A stretch of DNA of 18,431 bases from NCBI GenBank assembly GCA_002507425.1, contig DAZU01000053.1, positions 1 through 18,431 of the forward strand, read 5' to 3'. Made by a program: the position numbers and the translations under genes. Positions within the stretch are counted from its first letter, which is position 1, and every line of letters starts with the position of its first letter. This document shows, in pieces, positions 1-6,643 of the stretch. This stretch comes from Euryarchaeota archaeon UBA53 (GTDB lineage Archaea; Thermoplasmatota; Poseidoniia; Poseidoniales; Poseidoniaceae). The notes beneath the pieces were generated by a model, which made no database searches, was not told the DNA's origin, and was given only the letters and a program-made list of their open reading frames with translations.

Positions 1-131
1 GCTATGCCTTTCTCTAGACCCTCTGGAAATGCATCATAGAGGTTGGTTTTCCAACCTGCTTGAGCACAGACTTGTGCTATTCCAGCACCCATTGTTCCAG
101 CGCCGATGACAGCGACAGTTTTGATTCCCAT
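1..131 (-). CDS. 3-hydroxyacyl-CoA dehydrogenase, N-terminal fragment (runs off left edge)
   Basis: Only the first 43 codons are inside the window. They read as a Rossmann NAD-binding start with the motif GAGTMGAGIA at residues 10-19, followed by an acidic end of the second beta strand (residues NLYDAF). The GxGxMGxGIA pattern is characteristic of the 3-hydroxyacyl-CoA dehydrogenase / 3-hydroxybutyryl-CoA dehydrogenase family, which oxidises the 3-hydroxy group of acyl-CoAs with NAD+ in the cytoplasm. ATG at 131-129 is the start. It lies 18 nt after the stop of the EamA-type gene, so it is probably the last visible member of the boxB-like operon. A role in processing the product of that oxygenase, or in ordinary beta-oxidation, is inference. 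The substrate cannot be told from this fragment. Confidence 0.85.
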   Translation of the reverse strand, partial: MGIKTVAVIGAGTMGAGIAQVCAQAGWKTNLYDAFPEGLEKGI

Positions 132-149
132 ATTAGAAGCGGACACAAT

Positions 150-1061
150 TTAGGTTGATGACGGTTCCTTAGATTGCACAAGGTAAACTCCACCTACTAT
201 GAGGGTGAAAGATGCGATTAAGGATAGTCCCAATTTTTCGTCTAGTAGTATAACTCCGCTCAATATACCGAATATTGGTACCAGATAAACGTAGAAAGCG
301 GTTCTTCCAGCACCAATTTTCTTGACCCCATCAGCAAACCAAACATAACTGAGAACGGTCGAGAATAGCGAAAGGAATACTAGCCACAACCATGCATCAG
401 GAGAAGCGTTAACAGGTAATCCTAACTTTGTATATTCCCAAATAGTTGCGGGGGTTTGTATTAACAGGCCTGCAACACTAGACCACACAGTTAGATGTAG
501 TGGAGACATTGGGTCCTCTCCAGTCATCACTTTCTTCATCAAAATTGTATTACAGGCCCAAGCTAGTGCAGACAATGCGATCAGTGTATCTCCGAGCAAT
601 CTTTCGTCAATTGGGATATTTTCGTTGGGCGAATAAAAGGCGATTATACCCACACCGGTCATTGCTAAAATTAACCCAAGACCTAAGCGTTTGTCAAATC
701 TCTCGCCCAAAAATGGAATGGCGAGTAAAGCAGTAAAAAGTGGATTGAATGTTATCATTAGTGATGCATCGCCGGCTGCGGTGTATCTCATTCCATACAT
801 GAAAAACGCTTGATACAAAAAAGTAGACAAAAAGCCAATGACGAATATGATTTTCCATTGATTTCTATTTGGCAAAATCCACTGGTTGGTTATTTTTATG
901 AATACCAAGAAACAGAAAACTGCCAAGACATATCTAGCCCATCCTGCTGCAAAGGGAGGTATACCAGTTTCCTCATTGGATACTACTCTTCCAGCGACCC
1001 ATCCGAGTCCCCAAACCATTGCAACAATGAGCAGTTTTGCGTGTGTTGCAGTATTTTTCAT
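150..1061 (-). CDS. EamA/DMT-superfamily transporter (drug/metabolite exporter type)
   Basis: This 303-residue, strongly hydrophobic protein has the internal two-fold repeat expected of ten-helix EamA transporters. The first repeat begins with LLIVAMVWGLGWVAGR and carries the typical DASLMITFNPLFTALLA stretch. The second has IALSALAWACNTILMKK and ends with a helix followed by a short polar tail. Family members export or exchange small metabolites across the cytoplasmic membrane. I choose ATG at 1061, which overlaps the TGA stop of the upstream gene by one base (TGATG) and suggests translational coupling. A TTG one codon upstream is also possible. The position behind a boxB-like oxygenase suggests transport of a related acid or intermediate, but that is guesswork. 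Confidence 0.88.
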   Translation of the reverse strand: MKNTATHAKLLIVAMVWGLGWVAGRVVSNEETGIPPFAAGWARYVLAVFCFLVFIKITNQWILPNRNQWKIIFVIGFLSTFLYQAFFMYGMRYTAAGDASLMITFNPLFTALLAIPFLGERFDKRLGLGLILAMTGVGIIAFYSPNENIPIDERLLGDTLIALSALAWACNTILMKKVMTGEDPMSPLHLTVWSSVAGLLIQTPATIWEYTKLGLPVNASPDAWLWLVFLSLFSTVLSYVWFADGVKKIGAGRTAFYVYLVPIFGILSGVILLDEKLGLSLIASFTLIVGGVYLVQSKEPSST

Positions 1062-1594
1062 CAATACCGCTCCAAGCCGAGCTGCAGAATTCGGGCCCTA
1101 GGTAGACCGATTTCTGGCATTCCCTCAGCAGGAGCATGGAGTTTTAATCCCTCGATTCTTTGGACATACAAGCCATAGGTTGCAATGTCATTTGGATCGT
1201 AGGGTGTTGGTAGACCGAGTTTGTCTAATCCTCGGCATGCTTCTTTGGTGTATATTGGGTATACATTTGTTTCAAAATGCATCCATATGGAAAGTCTTCT
1301 GCAGTCTACATTATCCAGAGTCATGAGGTGTTCAAGCAAACCAACATCAGGATACTTGATTGTCTGGACTGCCATTCCTACTTCCATTAGTAGGTCTTCA
1401 GGCCAGTCAAACGGAGTCTGATGATCCCAACTATCTGCAATCGTAATGTGTCTAATTGCGTCGTTTCCGGTTATTGCGAACAATGTTTCTTGATATGGTC
1501 TGTCGTCATATGCGTTTTCAACAAGGGTTGGCAGCACTGAGAAGAAATTGTCTAACTCAGTCCCACTAGCCCCATAAAGGGATACTGGAAGCAT
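1061..1594 (-). CDS. Unrecognised 177-aa protein in boxB-like operon
   Basis: I do not recognise this family. It is a soluble-looking protein of 177 residues, rich in acidic and aromatic residues, without a signal peptide, transmembrane helix or cysteine motif. A central stretch, NVYPIYTKEACRGLDKLGL, recalls the tail of helix-hairpin-helix DNA glycosylases, where a metal-binding helix-hairpin-helix is followed by a conserved tyrosine region. The catalytic lysine and aspartate context is not evident, so this is only a resemblance. The start at ATG 1594 is favoured because GAGGTGA sits 6 nt upstream (1601-1607) and overlaps the boxB-like stop codon (TGAGGTGA). A TTG at 1600 would leave no spacer. 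Tight coupling to the oxygenase upstream and the transporter downstream suggests that it serves the same pathway. Confidence 0.85.
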   Translation of the reverse strand: MLPVSLYGASGTELDNFFSVLPTLVENAYDDRPYQETLFAITGNDAIRHITIADSWDHQTPFDWPEDLLMEVGMAVQTIKYPDVGLLEHLMTLDNVDCRRLSIWMHFETNVYPIYTKEACRGLDKLGLPTPYDPNDIATYGLYVQRIEGLKLHAPAEGMPEIGLPRARILQLGLERY

Positions 1595-1600
1595 TAACAA

Positions 1601-1607
1601 TCACCTC
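1601..1607 (-). promoter_or_regulatory. Shine-Dalgarno overlapping the upstream stop codon
   Basis: On the minus strand GAGGTGA begins within the TGA stop of the boxB-like gene and lies 6 nt before ATG 1594. It decides the start of the 177-aa gene and shows that the two genes are read from one message. Confidence 0.75.
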
Positions 1608-2769
1608 ATGCAGTTGCGCCGATACCGCTAGCGATTTGACCTGCGGACATTGGTTTGTCCTCGATCCACTGTTGCTTCATCAGTTCTACAAGTGCTTCTT
1701 CGTCTTCAGCAGTTGGTAAAACAGTAAGCAGGTATTCTTGATACTCTTCTTCGGTTCCTTCGAATAGTCTTCCATCAGTGTAGCAGTTCTTACCGCCAAA
1801 TGCGCCGATATCACGATGGAAATTCTCGTGAGGAATTGTCATTGTAAAGTCAACATCTTTTGGAATGTGTGCGTTGAACTTAGCGACTTCTTTTGCGATT
1901 TCAGCGTGGTAATGGCCCCTGCCTTCTTCATTTAGCACCTGCTTGTCGACTTCAATTTCCTTCTTGAGCTTCTTTCTTTCATCCCATCGTCCCTTAACTC
2001 CCCAGACATAAGCCCAGTGAGCAGATGTAGAGGAGTCTGTCCCAAACAGGTCGTGTGCAGTTGCAACCCACTTGTTTATGTAGCGTTGGAGCATGTCAAA
2101 TGGAATGACTCCTGCTTTGATTATTCTTCTCAATCCGCTTGATCCAGTTCCCAAATGGAAAGCCTCTTCCTTGAGCATTGGGCCCATAGACGCTGCGAGT
2201 GGCCTAAATGCCGATGTTGAAAGCATACCTAGCTGGAATTTGCCATCTCTGTCCACGAACATGGTGTAGCAGAAGAAATCTAGCCAGTGCGTCATTGGTC
2301 GGTTGAATGCGCCGAGGAGTCTGTCTCCCTCTTGTGCATTTCTTTCGAGTAGTTTCTGAGCCTCACGACGTCCTTGCTGTCCGAAGTATGTCATTAGCAA
2401 GTAAGCCATTTGCCAACCGTGTCTCTGCTCTTCTGCCATAATTCTAGCAGCAGAATATCTGTCGAAATCTGTTGGAGCAGTAGCAAGGAGATGCCTTTGT
2501 TGTTCGACAGAAGCGAATTCTGTGTCCCCTTGAACTGTAATCATCGAGATCAGTGCGTCACGGATGTTCTGATGAGGGACTTGAAGCGCCCTTTCCCATT
2601 TTTTCCTTCCAGCATAATCGCCAAATTCGATTATGTCTCCTGCTCTGTCCCAGTCGAACAATATAGAGAGGTCGAAATCTCCTAACCATTCTCTATTGAA
2701 TCCAACTCTATCTTGCCACTCGTTGAAGTTATTTACCCAGTCTTCCCAGGTCTTTGGTAATTCAGCCAT
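1606..2769 (-). CDS. boxB: BoxB-family di-iron aryl/acyl-CoA epoxidase (benzoyl-CoA 2,3-epoxidase-like)
   Basis: BoxB is the oxygenase component of benzoyl-CoA 2,3-epoxidase, a soluble ferritin-like di-iron enzyme. Numbering from the TTG at 2787 (ATG 2769 is residue 7), the sequence has QGDTEFASVEQQRHL with E90, EEQRH with E120 and H123, VDRDGKFQL with D179, and KEEAFH with E208 and H211. These match, with the same spacing, the six iron ligands I recall for Azoarcus BoxB (E120, E150, H153, D211, E240, H243). The C-terminal IPHENFHRDIGAF block is also BoxB-like. At about 387 residues it is shorter than bacterial BoxB (about 470), mainly from a shorter N-terminus and a gap after the second ExxH. 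ATG 2769 has a GGGGGAG tract just upstream. The reductase BoxA is not seen. Another CoA-thioester substrate is possible, and PaaA is a more distant alternative. Confidence 0.87.
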   Translation of the reverse strand: MAELPKTWEDWVNNFNEWQDRVGFNREWLGDFDLSILFDWDRAGDIIEFGDYAGRKKWERALQVPHQNIRDALISMITVQGDTEFASVEQQRHLLATAPTDFDRYSAARIMAEEQRHGWQMAYLLMTYFGQQGRREAQKLLERNAQEGDRLLGAFNRPMTHWLDFFCYTMFVDRDGKFQLGMLSTSAFRPLAASMGPMLKEEAFHLGTGSSGLRRIIKAGVIPFDMLQRYINKWVATAHDLFGTDSSTSAHWAYVWGVKGRWDERKKLKKEIEVDKQVLNEEGRGHYHAEIAKEVAKFNAHIPKDVDFTMTIPHENFHRDIGAFGGKNCYTDGRLFEGTEEEYQEYLLTVLPTAEDEEALVELMKQQWIEDKPMSAGQIASGIGATA

Positions 2770-2828
2770 GCTCCCCCGAGATAACAATTATTATTCAGAG
2801 ATTTGCGAACATGTTCGTATATGGCAAA
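2770..2828 (-). promoter_or_regulatory. Promoter region of the boxB-like operon
   Basis: These 59 nt separate the HTH_10 regulator's stop from the boxB-like start. Reading the minus strand there is an A+T-rich TGAATAATAA box at about 2788-2797, some 20-28 nt before ATG 2769, which fits a TATA box for a leaderless or nearly leaderless transcript. A perfect palindrome lies immediately upstream of it. A GGGGGAG tract abuts the ATG. Confidence 0.55.
2806..2817. promoter_or_regulatory. Perfect 12-bp palindrome, candidate operator
   Basis: CGAACATGTTCG is its own reverse complement. It lies just upstream of the presumed TATA box of the boxB-like operon, where a dimeric archaeal activator or repressor would act. 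The adjacent HTH_10 regulator is one candidate ligand; this is inference. Confidence 0.55.
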
Positions 2829-2845
2829 TTATGGCGAATTTCGCC
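2821..2845. repeat. Tandem 10-bp direct repeat and inverted repeat next to the boxB-like promoter
   Basis: ATGGCAAATT (2821-2830) is followed directly by ATGGCGAATT (2831-2840), differing at one base. The second copy overlaps an inverted repeat GGCGAA-T-TTCGCC (2833-2845). Part of this lies in the last codons of the HTH_10 gene, so coding constraint may contribute. The repeats could be extra binding sites or a transcript-end hairpin. Confidence 0.45.
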
Positions 2846-3452
2846 TTACATTATCTGCGTATGAATTCAATACGACACCCTCTATCTTGTGCAGTTGAAC
2901 GGAAAGCGTAGATTTACTCACTCCCAACAGCTCTGCTAACTTTGTTAGTGTTATTCTCCTTGGACTCTCCCAATACCCCTCATTCATGGCTGCATCAAAA
3001 ATTGTCCTCTGCCTTGAAGTCAGCATTCTAGAATTGGTTGACTTTGTTGATACAACTTGATATGGGATATCGCTATCTTTCAAATTCTGAACTAATTGGA
3101 ATGCTTTCTGTGCAACACATTCAATCGTCCAGTCAACCCATCCATCCCTGACTTCGAATGGAGATTGTGGAATCACACCAGTGTCCCTGATTGGCTTTAT
3201 GTAACCCCCTCCTTTTGGAGCTATGTCTACCTCATACCTATTTACGCCAAGGTCTCTTACTTCTTCAATTCCTAGATGTGAAGCAAGCTCGTTTGCTAAA
3301 TCGATAGATGAGGACAATTTTGCAGTTCCTCTACCTTTACTCAATGGCATTGTTTCCTCTATCCTGAGAATAGCTTCAGGTCTCAGGCGAGAAACGTCTC
3401 CAGACCAGTGTCCTTCAGGAAGGCGAACTTTTATTCTAAGCAAGCTTACCAT
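2829..3452 (-). CDS. Bacterio-opsin activator-type (HTH_10) transcriptional regulator
   Basis: The C-terminal part (about residues 143-197 of 207) is an HTH_10 domain: LTSRQRTIFDAAMNEGY, then a linker with SPRRITLTKLAELLGVSKST and a recognition helix ending in LHKIEG. This arrangement is typical of archaeal Bat-like DNA-binding regulators. The N-terminal 140 residues start with a short beta segment (LLRIKVRLPEGHW) and probably form the sensing module; no PAS, GAF or cysteine sensor motif is evident. I prefer ATG 3452, which lies 4 nt behind the FBPase stop. A longer reading from 3497 would run into the FBPase gene and adds residues unlike the family. It is therefore co-transcribed with glpX and sits directly upstream of the palindrome-bearing boxB-like promoter, so either may be its target. 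Confidence 0.85.
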   Translation of the reverse strand: MVSLLRIKVRLPEGHWSGDVSRLRPEAILRIEETMPLSKGRGTAKLSSSIDLANELASHLGIEEVRDLGVNRYEVDIAPKGGGYIKPIRDTGVIPQSPFEVRDGWVDWTIECVAQKAFQLVQNLKDSDIPYQVVSTKSTNSRMLTSRQRTIFDAAMNEGYWESPRRITLTKLAELLGVSKSTLSVQLHKIEGVVLNSYADNVRRNSP

Positions 3453-3456
3453 AATA

Positions 3457-4410
3457 TCACAATGTATGAGTGCGGTCGTGACGAGAAATAATCCCATTTT
3501 TGACGTCGATTAATTCCGCAAATGTTTGAATGTTACCATCTCCAAATTTCACCCCGGGCAAGTAGCCATCGCACACCCCCGATGCGACAAAGATAGCATC
3601 ATCAGATTTGCAGAGATCCCTCGCATCCCACAGTCTCTCCAAATCATCGTCGACCATTTTTTCAGCTCGCTTTTCTTCTTCTTCAGACCTGAACACTAAT
3701 CTTCCCTCAAACACCCCACCAATGCCTTGGATTGCAGCGGCGGTAATCACTCCCTCTGGAGCCGCACCAATACCCATCAGCATATCGTAGGGACCGTTCT
3801 CCCTAGCAGCCCAAATCGCAGCGGATATATCACCATCTTCCATGAGGTGTAATTGAGCGCCTGTCTGATTAATTTGCTTGAAAAGATCGTTGTGCCTTTC
3901 TCTGTTAAGAGCAACTATCTTGACTTCTGAAATAGGTTTGTCGAGCACCTGTGAGGCTTGTTCAATATTGTATGCTACACCTCCATCAAGACTAACATTA
4001 CCAGATAATTCTGGCCCAGCAGCTATTTTGTCCATGTAGCAATCAGGTGCGTGTAGTAATGCTCCGCGAGGGGCTGCTGCAAGAACAGCGATTGAGTTTG
4101 GGTTGTTGTCCGCACAGTTGTTTGTACATTCGAGTGGGTCCACTGCAATGTCTATTTCAATAGCTCCTTCAACGCCTATATCTCTTCCCAGCTTTTCTCC
4201 AATGTATAACATTGGGGCATTGTCTCTTTCCCCTTCTCCAATAGCAACTCTTCCATCAAAAGGAACCTTGTCAAATGTCTTTCTCATAGCTTCAACAGCT
4301 GCTGCGTCGGCAGCGTCTTTTTCACCCTTCCCTCGCCAGCGAGCACTGGCGATTGCTGCGTTATCTACCGCTTCCAAGAAATACTCAGCAAGGTCAAGCG
4401 TGCTCCTCAT
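3457..4410 (-). CDS. glpX: Class II fructose-1,6-bisphosphatase (GlpX family)
   Basis: The enzyme hydrolyses fructose 1,6-bisphosphate to fructose 6-phosphate, the committed gluconeogenic step, in the cytoplasm with Mg2+ or Mn2+. The 317-residue length is normal for GlpX. Diagnostic stretches are ARWRGKGEKDAADAAAVEAM near the N-terminus, GEGERDNAPMLYIGE (58-72), the metal/phosphate motif IAVDPLECT (88-96) and ASGVCDGYLPG near the C-terminus. In the usual DPLEGT motif glycine is replaced by cysteine (C95). Many archaea use a bifunctional class V FBP aldolase/phosphatase instead, so a bacterial-type GlpX together with a separate class I aldolase 3 kb away suggests a split gluconeogenic route. 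The gene starts at ATG 4410, 39 nt after moaC, with a TTTATTC-like box at 4421-4430, and is followed 4 nt later by the HTH_10 regulator. Confidence 0.93.
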   Translation of the reverse strand: MRSTLDLAEYFLEAVDNAAIASARWRGKGEKDAADAAAVEAMRKTFDKVPFDGRVAIGEGERDNAPMLYIGEKLGRDIGVEGAIEIDIAVDPLECTNNCADNNPNSIAVLAAAPRGALLHAPDCYMDKIAAGPELSGNVSLDGGVAYNIEQASQVLDKPISEVKIVALNRERHNDLFKQINQTGAQLHLMEDGDISAAIWAARENGPYDMLMGIGAAPEGVITAAAIQGIGGVFEGRLVFRSEEEEKRAEKMVDDDLERLWDARDLCKSDDAIFVASGVCDGYLPGVKFGDGNIQTFAELIDVKNGIISRHDRTHTL

Positions 4411-4449
4411 ATCTCAAGCCAGAATAAACTACTCCATCAATGAAGCGGG

Positions 4450-4923
4450 TCAGTTAGACTTATACTTTTCAAGAATTTTCAATTCTGTTATACTCGTGTT
4501 TTGATACTGACCATTTTCATCTTTTTCTAGATACTTTACCATATCTAGGACACAAAGTAATCCCCCCACAACACCAGTTATGGCTTCCATTTCTATACCT
4601 GTTTTGTAATTGGCTACTACCTCTACCGTACATCGCAAAGCGAGGTTTTCCCACCCCCAAGAAACCTCGCAACCCTCAAGAGGAATGGGGTGGCAATGAG
4701 GAATTATCCTAGGTGTATCTTTTACAGCCTGTATAGCAGCAATTGTTGATGCTTCAATGACGTCGCCTTTTCTAACTCTACGGTTTTCTATGGCCTGTTT
4801 TGAATCGGTTGAAAGATTAACTACACCGGTTGCGACAGCCCTTCGTTCAACTACGGGTTTTTTTGTAATGTTTACAATTCCTTCAATTTTATCCAATTTT
4901 ATCACCCCAATCCAGCTTTCCAT
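4450..4923 (-). CDS. moaC: Cyclic pyranopterin monophosphate synthase MoaC
   Basis: MoaC converts the MoaA product 3',8-cyclo-7,8-dihydro-GTP to cyclic pyranopterin monophosphate in molybdenum-cofactor synthesis. Numbering from ATG 4923, the signature elements are RRAVATG (28-33), KGDV (52-55), PHCHPIPLEGCEV (75-87), TGIEMEA (108-114) and DMVKYLEKDE (127-136), which hold the conserved active-site lysines, histidines and acidic residues. The 157-aa length is typical. The start is uncertain: ATG 4923 overlaps moaE by 22 nt, while GTG 4905 would give a 4-nt GTGA overlap and an N-terminus closer to the family's usual length. Neither has a strong ribosome-binding site. The overlap with moaE points to a single message. 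Confidence 0.95.
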   Translation of the reverse strand: MESWIGVIKLDKIEGIVNITKKPVVERRAVATGVVNLSTDSKQAIENRRVRKGDVIEASTIAAIQAVKDTPRIIPHCHPIPLEGCEVSWGWENLALRCTVEVVANYKTGIEMEAITGVVGGLLCVLDMVKYLEKDENGQYQNTSITELKILEKYKSN

Positions 4924-5327
4924 GTAGAACCACTTGGTTTAATCTCCTTCTTCCACAGCGGAGCCTGTCGCTTCAATTCGTCAATTAACCAAGAACAACT
5001 TTCGAAGGCGTCTTTTCTGTGCGGACTTGCAACAAATATTGCAACGATGTTTTCTTGTGGGCCAACTCTCCCTGTTCTGTGTGACATAGCGATAGATTTT
5101 ATCTGAAATTTTGTTTTTGCATTTTCGGCAATCTTTCTCAATGTCTCACCTAGTTTCTCTTGCCATGAATCAAACTCAAGCGCCAATACTTCTTCTCCCT
5201 CGTCCATTTCCCTTGTTATTCCAACAAAAGAAACAATTGCGCCGCACCCTTCAGTATTCAAGTTGTCACGCAATGTGTTTACATCTAACTTCACAGGAGC
5301 ATCTTGTATGAAGATGTCTGCGACCAT
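4902..5327 (-). CDS. moaE: Molybdopterin synthase catalytic subunit MoaE
   Basis: MoaE, with thiocarboxylated MoaD, transfers sulfur to cyclic pyranopterin monophosphate to form molybdopterin. This 141-aa protein has GCGAIVSFVGITRE (27-40), HRTGRVGPQENIV (83-95), PHRKDAFESCSWLIDELK (102-119) and APLWKKE (122-128). The last two hold the basic residues of the active site contributed by MoaE. The length matches the family. ATG 5327 is the first gene position on this strand after a 53-nt divergent spacer, so it is likely the first gene of the moaE-moaC unit. No MoaD or MoaA is in the window. The presence of the cofactor pathway implies at least one molybdoenzyme elsewhere in the genome. Confidence 0.95.
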   Translation of the reverse strand: MVADIFIQDAPVKLDVNTLRDNLNTEGCGAIVSFVGITREMDEGEEVLALEFDSWQEKLGETLRKIAENAKTKFQIKSIAMSHRTGRVGPQENIVAIFVASPHRKDAFESCSWLIDELKRQAPLWKKEIKPSGSTWKAGLG

Positions 5328-5380
5328 GTATTACCCAAAGGAGCCGCATCTTTGAAACCATCCTTATTCATCTCACATAC
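5328..5380. promoter_or_regulatory. Divergent promoter region, moaE / FAD oxidoreductase
   Basis: Only 53 nt separate two divergent start codons. A TTATTCAT-like box at 5364-5371 is the only clear A+T-rich element. It lies about 10-17 nt before ATG 5381 and about 40 nt before ATG 5327. Neither gene has an evident Shine-Dalgarno site, so leaderless transcripts are plausible. Confidence 0.4.
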
Positions 5381-6613
5381 ATGGCGGAGTCACAACCAGT
5401 CCACATCATGGGTGCGGGTTTGTCTGGCTTAGCTGCTGCAACGACATTGGCTAATGCAGGAATTGAAGTTCATGTACATGACATAAGAGAAGATTCTGGA
5501 CAGAGGTTTGATGGCGATTTCCAGGCTTTGGAGAATTGGTCGATGGATTCTGATTTTTTTGAACAATTAAAGCAGTGGGGTTATGATCCAAATGAATTCA
5601 AGGCGACGGAATTTAGTGAAGTAGACCTAATTCACCCCGATGATGAGATTTCTAAAACATACACTCCTAAGATTGCTTACAGGATTGTTGAAAGGGGAAC
5701 TTCAGACCATACAATTGACCAAGGTTTCAAGCGCATGGCCATAAAAGCAGGTGCTACATTGCATTACAAAAGCAGAGTCAAAGAGACTGATTGTCAGATA
5801 ATTGCATGTGGTCCAAAAGGAACAAGTGCGGTTGCATATGGTGAAATTTTTAAGACCCAGCATCCTAATCACATAGCATTTCAGCTAAATGATAAATTAG
5901 CACCCGGCGCTTATTCTTACTTGATAATTATAGACGGAATTGGCTTAATTTGCACTTGCCTGTGGAGAAAGCAAAAAGGTAGTGAAAGATTTCTTAATGA
6001 AACAATTGCTTGGTATCAAAAACACTATCCTGACATAGACATGGAGCCTGTCAAAAGAGTTGGAGGCAAAGGCGATTTCACTATTAACAAAAATTATTTT
6101 CAAGACGGTAGATATTATGTTGGAGAATCGGGTGGTCTTCAAGATTTCATGTGGGGTTTTGGCATGCGTATGGCGGTTTGGTCTGGGTATTTAGCCGCTC
6201 AAGATATTCTAGGTAAATGCAATTATGAAAAAGAGGTAAGAAAACAATTGATGCCTTACGTAAAAACCTCGGTAACTAATCGTTTCTTGATGAACAGAGT
6301 TGGAGATAGAACGTTCAAGAGAATGTGTAAGGCGTGGATGAAACATCAATCAAAGACCGGTGACGGGTTAATTTGGATTGGGAAATTATTCAGACCAAAT
6401 ATATTCAAGTCTACTCTATATCGAATCGTTAGCCCTTTCATGCTCAGAAAAGATGCTAAGGCTATGGGTCGAGGGGTTAGAAGGCTACCATTTCGTAAAG
6501 CAAAGAAAAGGGATAATTGGGAGCAATCATCTTCCGCAATTGAAGTTGGAAATAGATGGAATAAGATAAGGCGTTCTGGTGGAAGAACATCATTTAGCGA
6601 GAGTAGCGATTGA
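5381..6613 (+). CDS. FAD-dependent oxidoreductase, geranylgeranyl-reductase-like
   Basis: The protein (410 aa) starts with an FAD/NAD(P)-binding beta-alpha-beta, VHIMGAGLSGLAAATTLANAG (7-27), with the strand-end acid D34. A second conserved region, YYVGESGGLQDFMWGFGMRMA (245-265) followed by SGYLAAQDIL, matches the flavin-binding motif and helix of the geranylgeranyl reductase / GG-bacteriochlorophyll reductase group of flavoproteins. In archaea such enzymes saturate isoprenoid chains of membrane lipids. The usual substrate-cavity motif (YxWxFP) is not recognisable; the corresponding stretch reads GAYSYLIIIDGIG, so the substrate may differ. Residues 350-410 form a very basic tail. The downstream crotonase follows after 30 nt on the same strand, which suggests an operon and perhaps a CoA- or lipid-related job. 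Confidence 0.8.
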   Translation: MAESQPVHIMGAGLSGLAAATTLANAGIEVHVHDIREDSGQRFDGDFQALENWSMDSDFFEQLKQWGYDPNEFKATEFSEVDLIHPDDEISKTYTPKIAYRIVERGTSDHTIDQGFKRMAIKAGATLHYKSRVKETDCQIIACGPKGTSAVAYGEIFKTQHPNHIAFQLNDKLAPGAYSYLIIIDGIGLICTCLWRKQKGSERFLNETIAWYQKHYPDIDMEPVKRVGGKGDFTINKNYFQDGRYYVGESGGLQDFMWGFGMRMAVWSGYLAAQDILGKCNYEKEVRKQLMPYVKTSVTNRFLMNRVGDRTFKRMCKAWMKHQSKTGDGLIWIGKLFRPNIFKSTLYRIVSPFMLRKDAKAMGRGVRRLPFRKAKKRDNWEQSSSAIEVGNRWNKIRRSGGRTSFSESSD

Positions 6614-6643
6614 CTCATTAAGCACACCCTGTTAGGCTAGTTT

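Noticed and set aside
3453..3497. Longer start for the HTH_10 regulator
   Set aside because: It would overlap the FBPase gene by about 40 nt and add residues unlike the family; ATG 3452 fits 4-nt operon spacing.
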